Below, in pieces: positions 33,496 through 42,113 of a stretch of DNA of 51,409 bases. The stretch comes from Melioribacteraceae bacterium (GTDB lineage: Bacteria > Bacteroidota > Ignavibacteria > Ignavibacteriales > Melioribacteraceae). Numbering within the stretch: position 1 is the first letter of the stretch; each line of letters opens with the position of its first letter. Location of the stretch: NCBI GenBank assembly GCA_022181065.1, contig BQMY01000100.1:1-51409 (forward strand), given 5' to 3'. A program made the position numbers and the translations under genes. The notes under the pieces were generated by a model. It had not been told where the DNA came from. It did not search any database and worked only from the letters and a program-made list of their open reading frames with translations.

Positions 33496-34785
33496 TCAGA
33501 TATCTTTGAAACCGTCTTCGGTAAACATTTTTCCTCTGTTAATTACCGCAACACTTTTTCCGGTAAGGAGTTTTTTATCGAACGGAGAATTTTTCGATTT
33601 CGATTTGAATTTCTTAACATCAACTGTCCAGACAGCGTCAGGGTCAAGAACGGTAAGCTCAGCCTTCGCTCCAACTTCAATTTTTGGTACCGGCAAGCCA
33701 AGAACTTTCCGGGGATTTATTGCCATCAGTTCTGTAAGTTTAGCGAGATCAAGAACGCTTTTATGAACCAGCTCACTTAGCGCAAGGCCAAGTGAAGTTT
33801 CAAGTCCGACCATACCATCTGCAGCATAAATAAATTCAACATCTTTTTCTTCTATCGCGCGTGGAGAGTGATCACTTGCGATACAATCGATCGTTCCATC
33901 TTTCAATCCTTCCAGTATCGCTTCAACATCTTCCTTGCCGCGAAGGGGTGGATTAACTCTGTAATTTGTATCAAACGTTTTTACAGCTTCATCTGTCAGA
34001 CTAAAATGATGCGGAGTAACCTCAGCAGTTATATTGACACCTCTGGCTTTAGCTTCGCGAACAAGTTCAACACTTCTTTTGGAACTGACATGCGCGATAT
34101 GAAGTTTTCCACCGGTATATTCAGCAAGAGCTATATCCCGCATCACAACAATCTCTTCGGAAATAGTTGGTTTTGAAGGCAAACCCAGCATTGTCGATAC
34201 CAGACTCTCATTCATTACACCCTCTGAAAGGTCGGAGTCTTCACAATGTTCGATAACTGTTTTACCATACATATTTGTGTACTCCAGTGCGGCTCTTAGA
34301 ACAGACGCGTTTTTAACCGCTTTTTCGTCATCCGAAAAAGCTATCGCTCCTGCCTCAACAAGTTCCGCAATCGGAGCCAAACCATCACCTTCTCTTGCCG
34401 GAGTTATCGCGGCAACAGGTAAAACTTCAACCAGATGATTCGCTGATTTCATAATTATTGAGTTTACAAATTCCGCCGAATCGATTGCCGGTTTTGTATT
34501 TGGCATACAAGCTATTGATGTGAAACCACCGGCGGCGGCGGCGTTACTGCCTGATTTTATCGTCTCCTCATCTTCTCTGCCCGGTTCCCGCAGGTGAACA
34601 TGCATGTCGAATAATCCGGGAACCACAACTGTATTTTCATATTCAAATACTTCAGCATTATTCAAATCTGCGGCTTCGAGATTACCGATTTTAGAAATTA
34701 CTCCGTCTTCGATAAGAAGATCGGCTGTTTTATCAAGATCCTGTTCAGGATTTAACAATCTTATATCTTTAAGTATAATTTTCAT
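33496..34785 (-). CDS. pyrC: Dihydroorotase
   Basis: 429 aa, class I (PyrC/allantoinase-like) size. Metal-binding motif GLFDMHVHLREPGREDEE, then SIACMPNTKPAID, IAFSDDEKAV, KTVIEHCEDSDL, LHIAHVSSKRSVELV, ITAEVTPHHFSLTDE and DCIASDHSPRAIEEKD (final Asp). It closes carbamoyl-aspartate to dihydroorotate in pyrimidine synthesis. In PyrC-type enzymes the position following the ITx stretch may be a carboxylated Lys; here it reads AAITPAREG, as in B. subtilis-type enzymes where an Asp bridges the metals. Third gene of pyrRBC, 15 nt after pyrB. Confidence 0.96.
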   Translation of the reverse strand: MKIILKDIRLLNPEQDLDKTADLLIEDGVISKIGNLEAADLNNAEVFEYENTVVVPGLFDMHVHLREPGREDEETIKSGSNAAAAGGFTSIACMPNTKPAIDSAEFVNSIIMKSANHLVEVLPVAAITPAREGDGLAPIAELVEAGAIAFSDDEKAVKNASVLRAALEYTNMYGKTVIEHCEDSDLSEGVMNESLVSTMLGLPSKPTISEEIVVMRDIALAEYTGGKLHIAHVSSKRSVELVREAKARGVNITAEVTPHHFSLTDEAVKTFDTNYRVNPPLRGKEDVEAILEGLKDGTIDCIASDHSPRAIEEKDVEFIYAADGMVGLETSLGLALSELVHKSVLDLAKLTELMAINPRKVLGLPVPKIEVGAKAELTVLDPDAVWTVDVKKFKSKSKNSPFDKKLLTGKSVAVINRGKMFTEDGFKDI

Positions 34786-34800
34786 TTATCACCCGATTTC

Positions 34801-35721
34801 TTAATTCATAGTTCCTAGCAGATAGAGTACAGACATTCTCACCGCGACACCGTTAGTAACCTGATCCAGAATAATCTGGTAAGGTCCGTCAGCTACTTCG
34901 GAAGATAGCTCCACACCCCTGTTTATTGGTCCGGGATGAAGAATCAAAATGTCCTTGTTATTCTTTTCAAGTCTTTCGGCTGTAACACCGAAATAGTTAT
35001 GGTATTCGCGTAATGAAGGAATAGTGGTACCGGCTTTGCGTTCGAGTTGTATTCTCAAAACGTTAAGTACATCATTTTCAGCTATAGCCTGGTCTATATT
35101 ATGGATTATTTTCACACCCAGTTTTTCCATACCGAACGGTATCATAGTAGCGGGACCGCATACTGAAACTTCCGCGCCCAGGGTTTTTAACGCGTAAATA
35201 TTTGATAGCGCAACCCTGCTGTGAGCTATATCCCCAACAATACAAACTTTAAGTCCGGCAATTTTACCCAGTTTTTCCCTGATGGAATAAATATCAAGAA
35301 GTGCCTGGGTAGGATGTTCATGTCTTCCATCACCGGCGTTAATAATATTGGCGTCACTAATTTTAGTAAGGTATGAAGGGACACCCGCCGATTCATGCCT
35401 TACAACAATCATATCCACTTTCATGGCTTCTATATTCTTTACGGTATCCTTGAAAGTTTCACCTTTTTTGGTACTGCTGGTCGAAGTAGAAAAATTAATC
35501 GTATCTGCCGACAATCTTTTCTGAGCAAGCTCAAAAGAGATCCTCGTACGTGTAGAATTTTCGAAAAACAGATTAACAATGGTTTTTCCTTTCAGAGTGG
35601 GAACCTTTTTAATTGGTCTTTCGAGAACCTCTCTGAAGGTTGTGGCTGTATCAAGGATCATATTAAGATCTTCAGCCGGAACACCATGCATCCCCAACAA
35701 ATGTTTACTCGATAATGGCAT
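34801..35721 (-). CDS. pyrB: Aspartate carbamoyltransferase catalytic chain
   Basis: 306 aa from ATG 35721; the open frame extends to a TTG at 35754 inside pyrR, but this ATG lies 7 nt after the pyrR stop and gives the normal length of ~305 aa. Carbamoyl-phosphate site [19 protein letters not shown], the 80s loop [46 protein letters not shown] and [11 protein letters not shown] are all present. It forms carbamoyl-aspartate. No pyrI regulatory gene is visible, so control is probably transcriptional through PyrR. Confidence 0.96.
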   Translation of the reverse strand: MPLSSKHLLGMHGVPAEDLNMILDTATTFREVLERPIKKVPTLKGKTIVNLFFENSTRTRISFELAQKRLSADTINFSTSTSSTKKGETFKDTVKNIEAMKVDMIVVRHESAGVPSYLTKISDANIINAGDGRHEHPTQALLDIYSIREKLGKIAGLKVCIVGDIAHSRVALSNIYALKTLGAEVSVCGPATMIPFGMEKLGVKIIHNIDQAIAENDVLNVLRIQLERKAGTTIPSLREYHNYFGVTAERLEKNNKDILILHPGPINRGVELSSEVADGPYQIILDQVTNGVAVRMSVLYLLGTMN

Positions 35722-35728
35722 ATTCAAC

Positions 35729-36280
35729 TCACTCTTCATCATTAGAAATATCAACTAAATAAACGGCATCCTCACCGTCTTCTTCCTGCATCTTTACACG
35801 TACTTCTTCGTTAATGGAAGTAGGAATATTTTTCCCGATAAAATCAGCTCTGATCGGTAATTCTCTATGACCACGGTCAATAAGAACACAAAATTGAATT
35901 GTACTTGGTCTGCCGAGATCCATCAGCGCGTCCATTGCTGCCCTTACTGTTCTCCCTGTATAAAGTACATCATCAACAAGAATTATATTCTTGTCATTCA
36001 GATCGAAAGTAATATCAGTAACCGAAATCTCCGGCTGTTTTAATCTTTTTCTGAAATCATCGCGATAAAGAGTTGAATCGAGAACTCCAAATGGAGGTTC
36101 TTTTCCATCGATCTCCTTAATTTTTTCCAGGACTCTTTTAGCCACAAATTCGCCGCGAGTCCTTACACCAACCACAACGATATTTTCAGAACCCTTATTG
36201 CGCTCAAGTATTTCATGAGCCAAACGGGTAATAGTTCTGTTGAGCCCCGCCTCGTCAATTATTTTTGCTTTTATGTCCAT
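35729..36280 (-). CDS. pyrR: PyrR bifunctional regulator / uracil phosphoribosyltransferase
   Basis: 183 aa from ATG 36280 with GGGGGA 10 nt upstream. A GTG at 36325 stays in frame but would put a strong terminator-like hairpin inside the coding sequence. PRPP loop [23 protein letters not shown]-terminal [10 protein letters not shown] and [13 protein letters not shown], and [21 protein letters not shown] agree with PyrR. In other bacteria PyrR binds the pyr mRNA leader when UMP is high and promotes attenuation, with weak UPRTase activity. First gene of pyrRBC; the hairpin at 36285-36317 is its likely regulatory target. Confidence 0.94.
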   Translation of the reverse strand: MDIKAKIIDEAGLNRTITRLAHEILERNKGSENIVVVGVRTRGEFVAKRVLEKIKEIDGKEPPFGVLDSTLYRDDFRKRLKQPEISVTDITFDLNDKNIILVDDVLYTGRTVRAAMDALMDLGRPSTIQFCVLIDRGHRELPIRADFIGKNIPTSINEEVRVKMQEEDGEDAVYLVDISNDEE

Positions 36281-36284
36281 ATAC

Positions 36285-36317
36285 AAAAAATCCCCCTTGA
36301 CGAAATCGTCGCGGAGG
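36285..36317 (-). promoter_or_regulatory. Terminator-like attenuator hairpin directly before pyrR
   Basis: On the minus strand CCTCC-GC-GACG-ATTT-CGTC-AA-GGGGG forms an interrupted stem followed by A and T6, ending 4 nt before the pyrR ATG. GGGGG is also the Shine-Dalgarno sequence, so closing the hairpin would both stop transcription and hide the ribosome site. A 6-bp hairpin with loop CGGGA lies upstream (36359-36375). This fits PyrR-controlled attenuation. Confidence 0.65.
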
Positions 36318-36429
36318 TCTCCCACATTATTGTAATAATATTATTTGGCATTCCCTTTTTTATCTCCCGGATAAAATTAAAGGATTATTATTTATTTGTT
36401 TAAATCAAATTAAAAAAAGTAAAGCTAAT

Positions 36430-36452
36430 AAAAAAGGGGGCTAATGCCCCCT
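36430..36452 (-). terminator. Rho-independent terminator after the OmpA-type gene
   Basis: AGGGGGC (36452-36446 on the minus strand) with GCCCCCT (36441-36435), TAAT-type loop, and T6 on the minus strand. It lies 9 nt after the stop. Confidence 0.9.
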
Positions 36453-36460
36453 CGTAAAAT

Positions 36461-37588
36461 TTAATTTAGAACCTTGAATTCAATACGTCTGTTAAGTGCT
36501 CTGCCATCGGCACTTTTGTTATCCGCAATAGGATTACTTTCGCCGTAGCCAACTACTTCAAGTCTGTTAGGATCAATGCCTTTAGCTACAAGATAATTTT
36601 TAACGGCGTTTGCTCTGTTTTCAGAAACTTTCTTGTTAAATTTCTCAGAACCGATATTATCCGTATGACCCTGAATTTCAACTCTCATTGAAGGATTCTG
36701 CAACAATACCTGAACCGCGTGGAAAAGGATCGGGTATGATTCAGGAGCAAGTTTTGTGCTGTTGAAATCAAAATTCACACCAACAAGAATCCAGTTACTT
36801 GAAGCATTATTACCTGCATTGCTGTGATCATTCATTGGAACCGGTTTTTCAACAACAACTTCTTTTACAACTTCTTCCGGGATATACTTTTTAACTATCT
36901 GTTCAATTTTTTCGTAGTCAATATCGCTTCTTGCTGTGATACCTGTGTAAAGTTCACAATAGCGAGATTCTTCGCCGAAATCAAACTGATAAAGCGCACC
37001 GGCTTTGAACTGTACGTATGAATCATAGCTACCGCCAATGATTGTACTGGAATTGTTCTGTGCAGGGTTACCATCTAATTTCCATAATGGCGGAATATGG
37101 AAACTCATTTCAGCTGTAAGGAACCATTCTTCATCAAGTTTATACTGGGCACCAAAACCACCGGAAATTTCAAACTCAAATCCCATGTCATCATTGCCGT
37201 TTGTAGAGTTGTTCGGGAAATACACGAAAGCTCCGATACCAACAGAAAGGAATGGATGAAGATCTTCACATGGCGCTATATGATACAGGAAGTCGAAGTT
37301 ACCGCCAATAAGGTCAGTAGATACATCCGGAGAATTTGAATTTGAATTGTATCTGTTATTAAGGTGCAAATATTTCAGTGTACCTCTTAAACCTGAAGAT
37401 TCGGTAATGTCATACTGAAGTGCGCCAAACGCACCAAAATTTACTATCTCTTGAAAAACATTGGTATTAACAAGTCGGGGGTAAAAACCACCAAATCCTA
37501 CCTTCCAACTGTCTTTATACAACTGTCCGCTTGTAGAGACAGTTATAGCAAGAAAGATAATCAAAGCACTGTAAATGAACTTTTTCAT
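36461..37588 (-). CDS. OmpA-family outer-membrane protein
   Basis: 375 aa. Signal peptide (~1-21, ...VSTSGQLYKD), an N-terminal eight-stranded-type barrel (~25-215: SWKVGFGGFYPRLVNT, FGALQYDITESSGLRGTLKY, GGNFDFLYHIAP, ISGGFGAQYKLDEEWFLTAE), a linker with VVKEVVVEKPVP, and a C-terminal OmpA peptidoglycan-binding domain (~265-375): VNFDFNSTKLAPESYPIL, MRVEIQGHTDNIGSEKFN, VSENRANAVKNYLVAKGID, RALNRRIEF. It anchors the outer membrane to peptidoglycan. Monocistronic with its own terminator; divergent from the MCE operon. Confidence 0.93.
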   Translation of the reverse strand: MKKFIYSALIIFLAITVSTSGQLYKDSWKVGFGGFYPRLVNTNVFQEIVNFGAFGALQYDITESSGLRGTLKYLHLNNRYNSNSNSPDVSTDLIGGNFDFLYHIAPCEDLHPFLSVGIGAFVYFPNNSTNGNDDMGFEFEISGGFGAQYKLDEEWFLTAEMSFHIPPLWKLDGNPAQNNSSTIIGGSYDSYVQFKAGALYQFDFGEESRYCELYTGITARSDIDYEKIEQIVKKYIPEEVVKEVVVEKPVPMNDHSNAGNNASSNWILVGVNFDFNSTKLAPESYPILFHAVQVLLQNPSMRVEIQGHTDNIGSEKFNKKVSENRANAVKNYLVAKGIDPNRLEVVGYGESNPIADNKSADGRALNRRIEFKVLN

Positions 37589-38028
37589 AGAAATCCCTTT
37601 AATGAGTTAATATATTTTTATTCAACTTATGACTATATAATAAAAACGGATAAATTTGTCAAGATGTTTTTTCGCTGCTTTTATATTTTTTTTGTTGTAA
37701 TTAAAAGATTTACAGCCTTTAGTTAAAGTAAAAATTGACTTAAATCACATATTACTGTTTAATTGTCAAATTTATAATAGAAATTTATGGGTTGTACAAA
37801 CTATTCCAAGTAGCGATATATTTTATATTTTTGTCACATATTGTGTTACAGATCAATTGTGCCAAAAAATTGTTAAATATTATAATACAAAATTTCCCAT
37901 TTACTAAAAAGGTAATATTTGTTATTCCTCGAAATTCAAAGGGGATCATCATCATTTCTTTAATATTTAAATTGTGTATATTTATTGCATGAAGATAATT
38001 ATTCTCATAACCGGATACTGTTATCGCA
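37589..38028. other. 440-nt AT-rich divergent intergenic region
   Basis: It lies between the minus-strand OmpA-type gene and the plus-strand MCE operon and must hold promoters for both. It is strongly AT-rich. I see no gene, repeat or clear operator; short open frames here have no coding character. Confidence 0.6.
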
Positions 38029-38775
38029 ATGATTAAACAGGTTGTATATTTTATTAACTTTTGCGCCGAAGTTCTAGTTCAATTTCGAAAAATTATCCGG
38101 CGCGGTCATGTGGGAATTGCGGTTCTGCAAAAACAGATACTTTTTACCGGAATAGATGCCTTTACAATCATTTCTCTTACTGCTCTTGTAATTGGCGGAC
38201 TAATAATCATTCAGGGTAATACTATCTTCGTCAATTTGGGTAATAGTTCTATTATTTATACTGTGCTGGTTTCGGTAGTTACACGTGAACTGGGTACATT
38301 CATTCCGGCACTGATCATCGTTGCGCGCTCTGGTACGGCAATTACAACCGAATTAGGCAATATGGTAGTAAATAATGAAATAAACGCGCTTACCTCCATG
38401 GGCATTTCCCCTGTGGGTTATCTTGTTGTTCCCCGAATCGCGGGCGTAGTTTTATCTGTACTTCCGCTAAGTGTATATTTTAATATTATCGCGCTACTTG
38501 CTGCCGGAGCGGTTTACCAGGTTTTTTATGATGTGATATTTCTTGATTTTATATTTAATCTCGCAGCAGAGATAGAGTTGAATGACATATTGATTATTCT
38601 TATAAAATCTGTTGTATTCGGTTATACCATTGCGCTGCTCGCCTGCTTTCATGGTCTGCAGGTAATGGTTGCCAGCACAGAAGTACCACAAAGAACTTCA
38701 AAAGCGGTTGTCCATTCAATCGCGTCAGTAATTGTTTTTGATATTATCATTACAGTAATATTTTATTTTATGTAA
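38029..38775 (+). CDS. MlaE-type permease of an MCE lipid transporter
   Basis: 248 aa. Family pattern: FTGIDAFTIISLTALVIGGLIIIQG, VTRELGTFIPALIIVARSGTAITTELGNM, NEINALTSMGISPVGYLVVPRI, and a C-terminal pair of membrane helices (HSIASVIVFDIIITVIFYF). These are the hallmarks of MlaE/TTG2B permeases, which work with an ATPase (MlaF), an MCE protein (MlaD) and accessory proteins to move phospholipids or hydrophobic molecules across the periplasm. One nt before the ATPase gene. First gene of a four-gene operon. Confidence 0.9.
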   Translation: MIKQVVYFINFCAEVLVQFRKIIRRGHVGIAVLQKQILFTGIDAFTIISLTALVIGGLIIIQGNTIFVNLGNSSIIYTVLVSVVTRELGTFIPALIIVARSGTAITTELGNMVVNNEINALTSMGISPVGYLVVPRIAGVVLSVLPLSVYFNIIALLAAGAVYQVFYDVIFLDFIFNLAAEIELNDILIILIKSVVFGYTIALLACFHGLQVMVASTEVPQRTSKAVVHSIASVIVFDIIITVIFYFM

Positions 38776-38776
38776 T

Positions 38777-39481
38777 ATGTCTGAAATTAAATTATCATCC
38801 GTTTATATAAGGAATAGTGAAAAAGAACTTTTTTCTGACCTTTCACTATCGATCCCGGCAGGAAGTTTCACACTTCTGAGGGGAGGAAACGGCTCGGGGA
38901 AGTTTTTACTCCTCAAGGTTATCGGGGGTATTCTTCAGCCTGATAAAGGAGAAGTGGAGGTAAATGGTAATGAGGTTTACAACTATTTGGCATCCGAGAA
39001 TACTACATCTGTACCAAGCGCTTTTATATTTCAAAATGGCGCAATGATATCAAACCTTAATATTGGCGAAAATCTTATGCTGCCACTCGATTTTCATTTT
39101 CCTCAAATGCCATTGACCGAGAAGAAAAAGAAAATTGAATATTATATGAAGCTATTCGGATTAAAGAATATATTAAATGTAAGACCATCAAATCTTGAAC
39201 CCGATATATTAAAACTTGCAGGCATTATACGAGCTTTTATTGTTGAACCGGGACTAATAATAATGCATGAGCCATTCGAAAAACTTGATGATGATCAGAT
39301 CAACATTTTCGAAAAACTTGTTGAGGAAGAATATAAAAAGGGTACTTCATTTATCTTATCCAGCAGGATAAACAGAAAACTGAGTAATATGGCAAATTAT
39401 ATAGTGGAACTATACGACCATAAAATCGAATGGTCGGGTACAATTGATGAGTTCAGGAACAACTTAATACTTAATGACTAA
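38777..39481 (+). CDS. MlaF-type ABC ATPase with degenerate catalytic motifs
   Basis: 234 aa. It is clearly an ABC domain by order and position (LRGGNGSGKFLLLKVIGGILQP, FIFQNGAMISNLNIGENL as Q-loop). However, Walker A reads GGNGSGKF with Phe instead of Ser/Thr, the Walker B strand is LIIMHEPFEKL with His in place of Asp, the LSGGQ signature region is SNLEPDILKL, and the H-loop is SSRINRKL without His. ATP hydrolysis is therefore doubtful. It is intact in frame and coupled to both neighbours, so it is probably expressed. It may be a pseudo-ATPase or work with another ATPase. Confidence 0.85.
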   Translation: MSEIKLSSVYIRNSEKELFSDLSLSIPAGSFTLLRGGNGSGKFLLLKVIGGILQPDKGEVEVNGNEVYNYLASENTTSVPSAFIFQNGAMISNLNIGENLMLPLDFHFPQMPLTEKKKKIEYYMKLFGLKNILNVRPSNLEPDILKLAGIIRAFIVEPGLIIMHEPFEKLDDDQINIFEKLVEEEYKKGTSFILSSRINRKLSNMANYIVELYDHKIEWSGTIDEFRNNLILND

Positions 39482-39493
39482 AGGGGATACAAC

Positions 39494-40540
39494 TTGAAAT
39501 TAAGGATGAAATATACCGGTATTTTCGTTTCATTTTTTGTCGGAATTTCCATTATCGCGATCACTGCCGCCTTTATCCTGCTTTCAATGGATAAACGTTT
39601 CTTCTCTGAAAAATTTGTCTATAATGTGAAATTTAAGGATGCCGTTGGATTATCCTCCTCTACCAAGGTGGTATTTAAGGGATACGATATTGGCAGAGTA
39701 AAGGAATTCAAACTCGATGAATTCAATGAAATTAATACTCAAATTTATATTTACGAGGAATTTAAAGATAAGATAGTTGAAAATTCCGCCTTAAACAAGA
39801 TTCTTAATCCAATCACCGGTACCAGTTCAATAGAGTTTCTGAGCGGACCGCCGTGTGGGGAAACTCTTGCCGCAGGCAGCTATTTACCCACCCTCGATTC
39901 TCCCGAAGGAGAACAGCTTGTTATCGCAAATCTGATAGAACCTTCAAGTGAACTTTTATTTTCCATGATCAGTAACCTGAATACAATCCTTATTGATCTC
40001 AACAAAAGGGAAATCAGGGATGAGAGAGTGTTCTACACACTTGTAAAAAATATAGTACAGCTTACAGAAGATGTTCGTCCGTTCCCTAAAAAAATTGATT
40101 CTTTACTTGTTATGCTGAGTACTGACTATTTCGGGAATTCAGGCAGACTTAAAGCGACCGTTGACAATTTTAACACTCTGCTTGTTAACTTGAATAAACT
40201 CTCCGGTTCCCTGCAGAAAGTTGTTCCCGAAGTAGATACGATGTTCCGGAACTATAAAAATCCTGATAACCTTCTCAGGAGAATGATTGATCCCACCGGC
40301 AAAACTATTTTTGATCCGGCACATTCACTTTTGAACGATGCTGACACCCTCACTAGAGAATCAGCCGACTTGATAAGATTTCTGAACGAAAATAAATATG
40401 AAATAAAGCTGCTGATAAGACAATTAAACTCCCTTGGTACCGATCTCGAAAAAACAATCGACGCCTTAAATCAAAATCCGCTAATCACTCCCGGAATCGA
40501 AGAAGATGATGTACATGAAAAGACTATATATAAACGGTAA
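39494..40540 (+). CDS. MlaD-family MCE-domain protein
   Basis: 348 aa. The TTG at 39494 is chosen because AAGGGGA sits 7 nt upstream; the next ATG (39506) would be 19 nt from it. One N-terminal TM (YTGIFVSFFVGISIIAITAAFILL), then the MCE domain (~38-120: YNVKFKDAVGLSSSTKVVFKGYDIGRVKEFKLD ... ILNPITGTSSIEFLSGPP), followed by a long helical tail (~150-340) with heptad character (FNTLLVNLNKLSGSLQKVVPEVD). MCE rings bind lipid and helical tails can form a channel toward the outer membrane. It is inner-membrane anchored and acts with the permease and ATPase encoded before it. Confidence 0.9.
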   Translation: MKLRMKYTGIFVSFFVGISIIAITAAFILLSMDKRFFSEKFVYNVKFKDAVGLSSSTKVVFKGYDIGRVKEFKLDEFNEINTQIYIYEEFKDKIVENSALNKILNPITGTSSIEFLSGPPCGETLAAGSYLPTLDSPEGEQLVIANLIEPSSELLFSMISNLNTILIDLNKREIRDERVFYTLVKNIVQLTEDVRPFPKKIDSLLVMLSTDYFGNSGRLKATVDNFNTLLVNLNKLSGSLQKVVPEVDTMFRNYKNPDNLLRRMIDPTGKTIFDPAHSLLNDADTLTRESADLIRFLNENKYEIKLLIRQLNSLGTDLEKTIDALNQNPLITPGIEEDDVHEKTIYKR

Positions 40541-41387
40541 ATTATTTGTATTTATAATGTCGTTCTTCGCTATCGCCTGTTCCGGTGTGGGAGAATCTGA
40601 CATTCTAAATGAACGGCAATATCATCTTGCCGAAAAAGCATTTGTTAATGGTAATGAATTTATTATCCTCGGCGATTATAAAAATGCCATTACCGAACTT
40701 AACAACGCTTATTCTCATTTTTTGCTCGCCGGTTCAAATGATATGGCAATTATATCCGCTCTCAAAGTTCACCATGTGTATATCCTGAATAAACAGAACG
40801 ACTTAGCCGATATTTGGCTAAATAAAGCTGATAAAATTTCGGCAGGAAATCAAAACCTTCTCGTTAACAAGTTTATTCTTACAAAAGCCAACACCGCATT
40901 AATTAATGGTGAACATGAAAAGGGAAGAAACATCCTGAATCAATTTAATGGTACAAAGGCAGATGATGATGATCTCTTCGAATTTCATTTCCTGAACCTT
41001 GCGCTTTCACAAAAACTCGGATCTTCTGTTTCAGGCTCCCGGGAGTATTTATCAAAAAATATTCAAAGTCAGTTTAATGATGCAATTACCGGAGAACATA
41101 AAAATCCGTTAATTGTCAGCTCTGCGGGATACGAAATTGCCAAACTACTTGTGCATGAAGGGAATTATGAAGAGGCAATCTCTTACGCGAAAATTGCGCA
41201 TGATGTAGATCAGTTATACAATTACGTTGGCGGACTGGCACAGGATTGTCTGCTCATGAGTAACATATACGAAAAGTTGAATGACCGTGGAAATGCCGAT
41301 TTTTACTTACTAAAATCAAAAGAATTTTATGAAATAACCGGCGACACCAAAAAACTGGAAGCAATTAAGAAAAAAATGAGAAGATAA
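40506..41387 (+). CDS. TPR-like lipoprotein of the MCE operon
   Basis: 293 aa from ATG 40506; in-frame ATGs at 40509 and 40515 are also possible, and the gene overlaps the MCE gene by 35 nt. Lipoprotein signal LFVFIMSFFAIACSGVG with Cys near residue 25. The rest is alpha-helical in TPR-like pairs (YHLAEKAFVNGNEFIILGDYKNAITELNNAYSHF, YEIAKLLVHEGNYEEAISYAKIAH, LSNIYEKLNDRGNADFYLLKSKEFYEITGD). It occupies the place of accessory lipoproteins seen in other MCE operons but is a different fold. Probably an outer-membrane partner of the MCE tail. A weak hairpin (AAGCC AATC GGCTT, 41397-41410) follows. Confidence 0.75.
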   Translation: MMYMKRLYINGKLFVFIMSFFAIACSGVGESDILNERQYHLAEKAFVNGNEFIILGDYKNAITELNNAYSHFLLAGSNDMAIISALKVHHVYILNKQNDLADIWLNKADKISAGNQNLLVNKFILTKANTALINGEHEKGRNILNQFNGTKADDDDLFEFHFLNLALSQKLGSSVSGSREYLSKNIQSQFNDAITGEHKNPLIVSSAGYEIAKLLVHEGNYEEAISYAKIAHDVDQLYNYVGGLAQDCLLMSNIYEKLNDRGNADFYLLKSKEFYEITGDTKKLEAIKKKMRR

Positions 41388-41396
41388 ATTTAGTAT

Positions 41397-41410
41397 AAGC
41401 CAATCGGCTT
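41397..41410. terminator. Weak hairpin between convergent genes
   Basis: AAGCC-AATC-GGCTT, 5-bp stem without a clear T-tract, between the convergent MCE lipoprotein gene and a small lipoprotein gene. Confidence 0.3.
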
Positions 41411-41420
41411 GTTAATTTCT

Positions 41421-41837
41421 TTAATACGCTTCCAGTTTAAAGTCTATCGCAAGTGTATCGATATCCGATTTGTTTTTATCCGAAACAATATACTCCAGTT
41501 TGTAATCACCCGATTTGAAGGTAGAATCCAGCTCTATCTGAACATCGATAACCAATTCCGCGTTATCTTCCTCATCCTGATATTGCATCTCTCCAAAATC
41601 AACATCATTGATAGTATCATTTGCGGGACTATATAAACTAACTTTGTAGTCAACCGCCCCGGTATAATTTTCTTCAATCTCGAGCAATTTAAATCCTTTT
41701 ATCCTTGCTGAGCTGTTCAACTCCCAGGTGGTGTCAAGCTGAAACGCAAACGCTTCACCACTAAAGACTTCCAATTTTGGCTCTTCTTTCGAGCATGAAA
41801 ACAATAATAGAACTAAAATTACGAGTAGTTTTTTCAT
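41421..41837 (-). CDS. Small lipoprotein of unknown function
   Basis: 138 aa. MKKLLVILVLLLFSCSKEEP has a lipobox FSCS, so a mature lipoprotein starts at ~Cys15. The rest is acidic and beta-rich (DTTWELNSSARIKGFKLLEI, YKVSLYSPANDTINDVDFG, DVQIELDSTFKSGDYKLEYIVSD), resembling an Ig-like fold. I recognise no family. The gene lies on the minus strand downstream of a terminator hairpin (41851-41870), so it has a separate promoter from serC. Confidence 0.7.
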   Translation of the reverse strand: MKKLLVILVLLLFSCSKEEPKLEVFSGEAFAFQLDTTWELNSSARIKGFKLLEIEENYTGAVDYKVSLYSPANDTINDVDFGEMQYQDEEDNAELVIDVQIELDSTFKSGDYKLEYIVSDKNKSDIDTLAIDFKLEAY

Positions 41838-41850
41838 TATGGTAACCTGT

Positions 41851-41870
41851 AAAAAAGGGGCTTTCGCCCC
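41851..41870 (-). terminator. Hairpin with T-tract, likely terminator of the serC unit
   Basis: GGGGC-GAAA-GCCCC on the minus strand followed by T6 (41856-41851). It is 244 nt beyond the serC stop, on the far side of repeat A copy 4. Confidence 0.7.
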
Positions 41871-41896
41871 CAGTCTGTTGACAAAGTCATTTCGTT

Positions 41897-42060
41897 ACAA
41901 AGTCCTCCTTCGAAGGAGGTGGATTCCGACGAATGTCGGAAGACGGAGGATGATTTATTGCATTTTTGTGACCCTTGGTCATCCCCCATCACAAAATCCG
42001 CCGTTGGCGGAGTGATTCCCCCCTTCAAAACCTGTCCGGAAGAATTTCGGGAAGGGGACG
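41897..42060 (+). repeat. Repeat A copy 4
   Basis: Same orientation as copies 1 and 2: aaagtcctccttc-gaaggaggtggattccgacgaatgtcggaagacggaggatgattt. It extends right with gtcatcccccatcac, shared with copy 1, and adds a ccgccgttggcgg palindrome. In the tcgac/gtcga palindrome of copies 1-2 both arms have changed (ttccgac/gtcggaa), so pairing is kept. Confidence 0.8.
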
Positions 42061-42092
42061 TGAAAATCAGCTACAGGGTTTTCAATAATCTC

Positions 42093-42108
42093 GGGGGCTT
42101 CCGCCCCC
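42093..42108. repeat. GC-rich hairpin just after serC
   Basis: GGGGGC-TTCC-GCCCCC, perfect 6-bp stem, 6 nt after the serC stop. No T-tract on the minus strand. It matches the sequence type of the hairpin at 41851 on the other side of repeat A copy 4. Confidence 0.6.
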
Positions 42109-42113
42109 TTCAA

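Noticed and set aside
36281-36325. GTG start giving a longer PyrR
   Set aside because: The added 15 residues would be encoded by the attenuator-like hairpin; the ATG with GGGGGA gives normal length.
37792-37992. 66-codon plus-strand frame before the MCE operon
   Set aside because: AT-rich leader DNA with no Shine-Dalgarno or domain signal.
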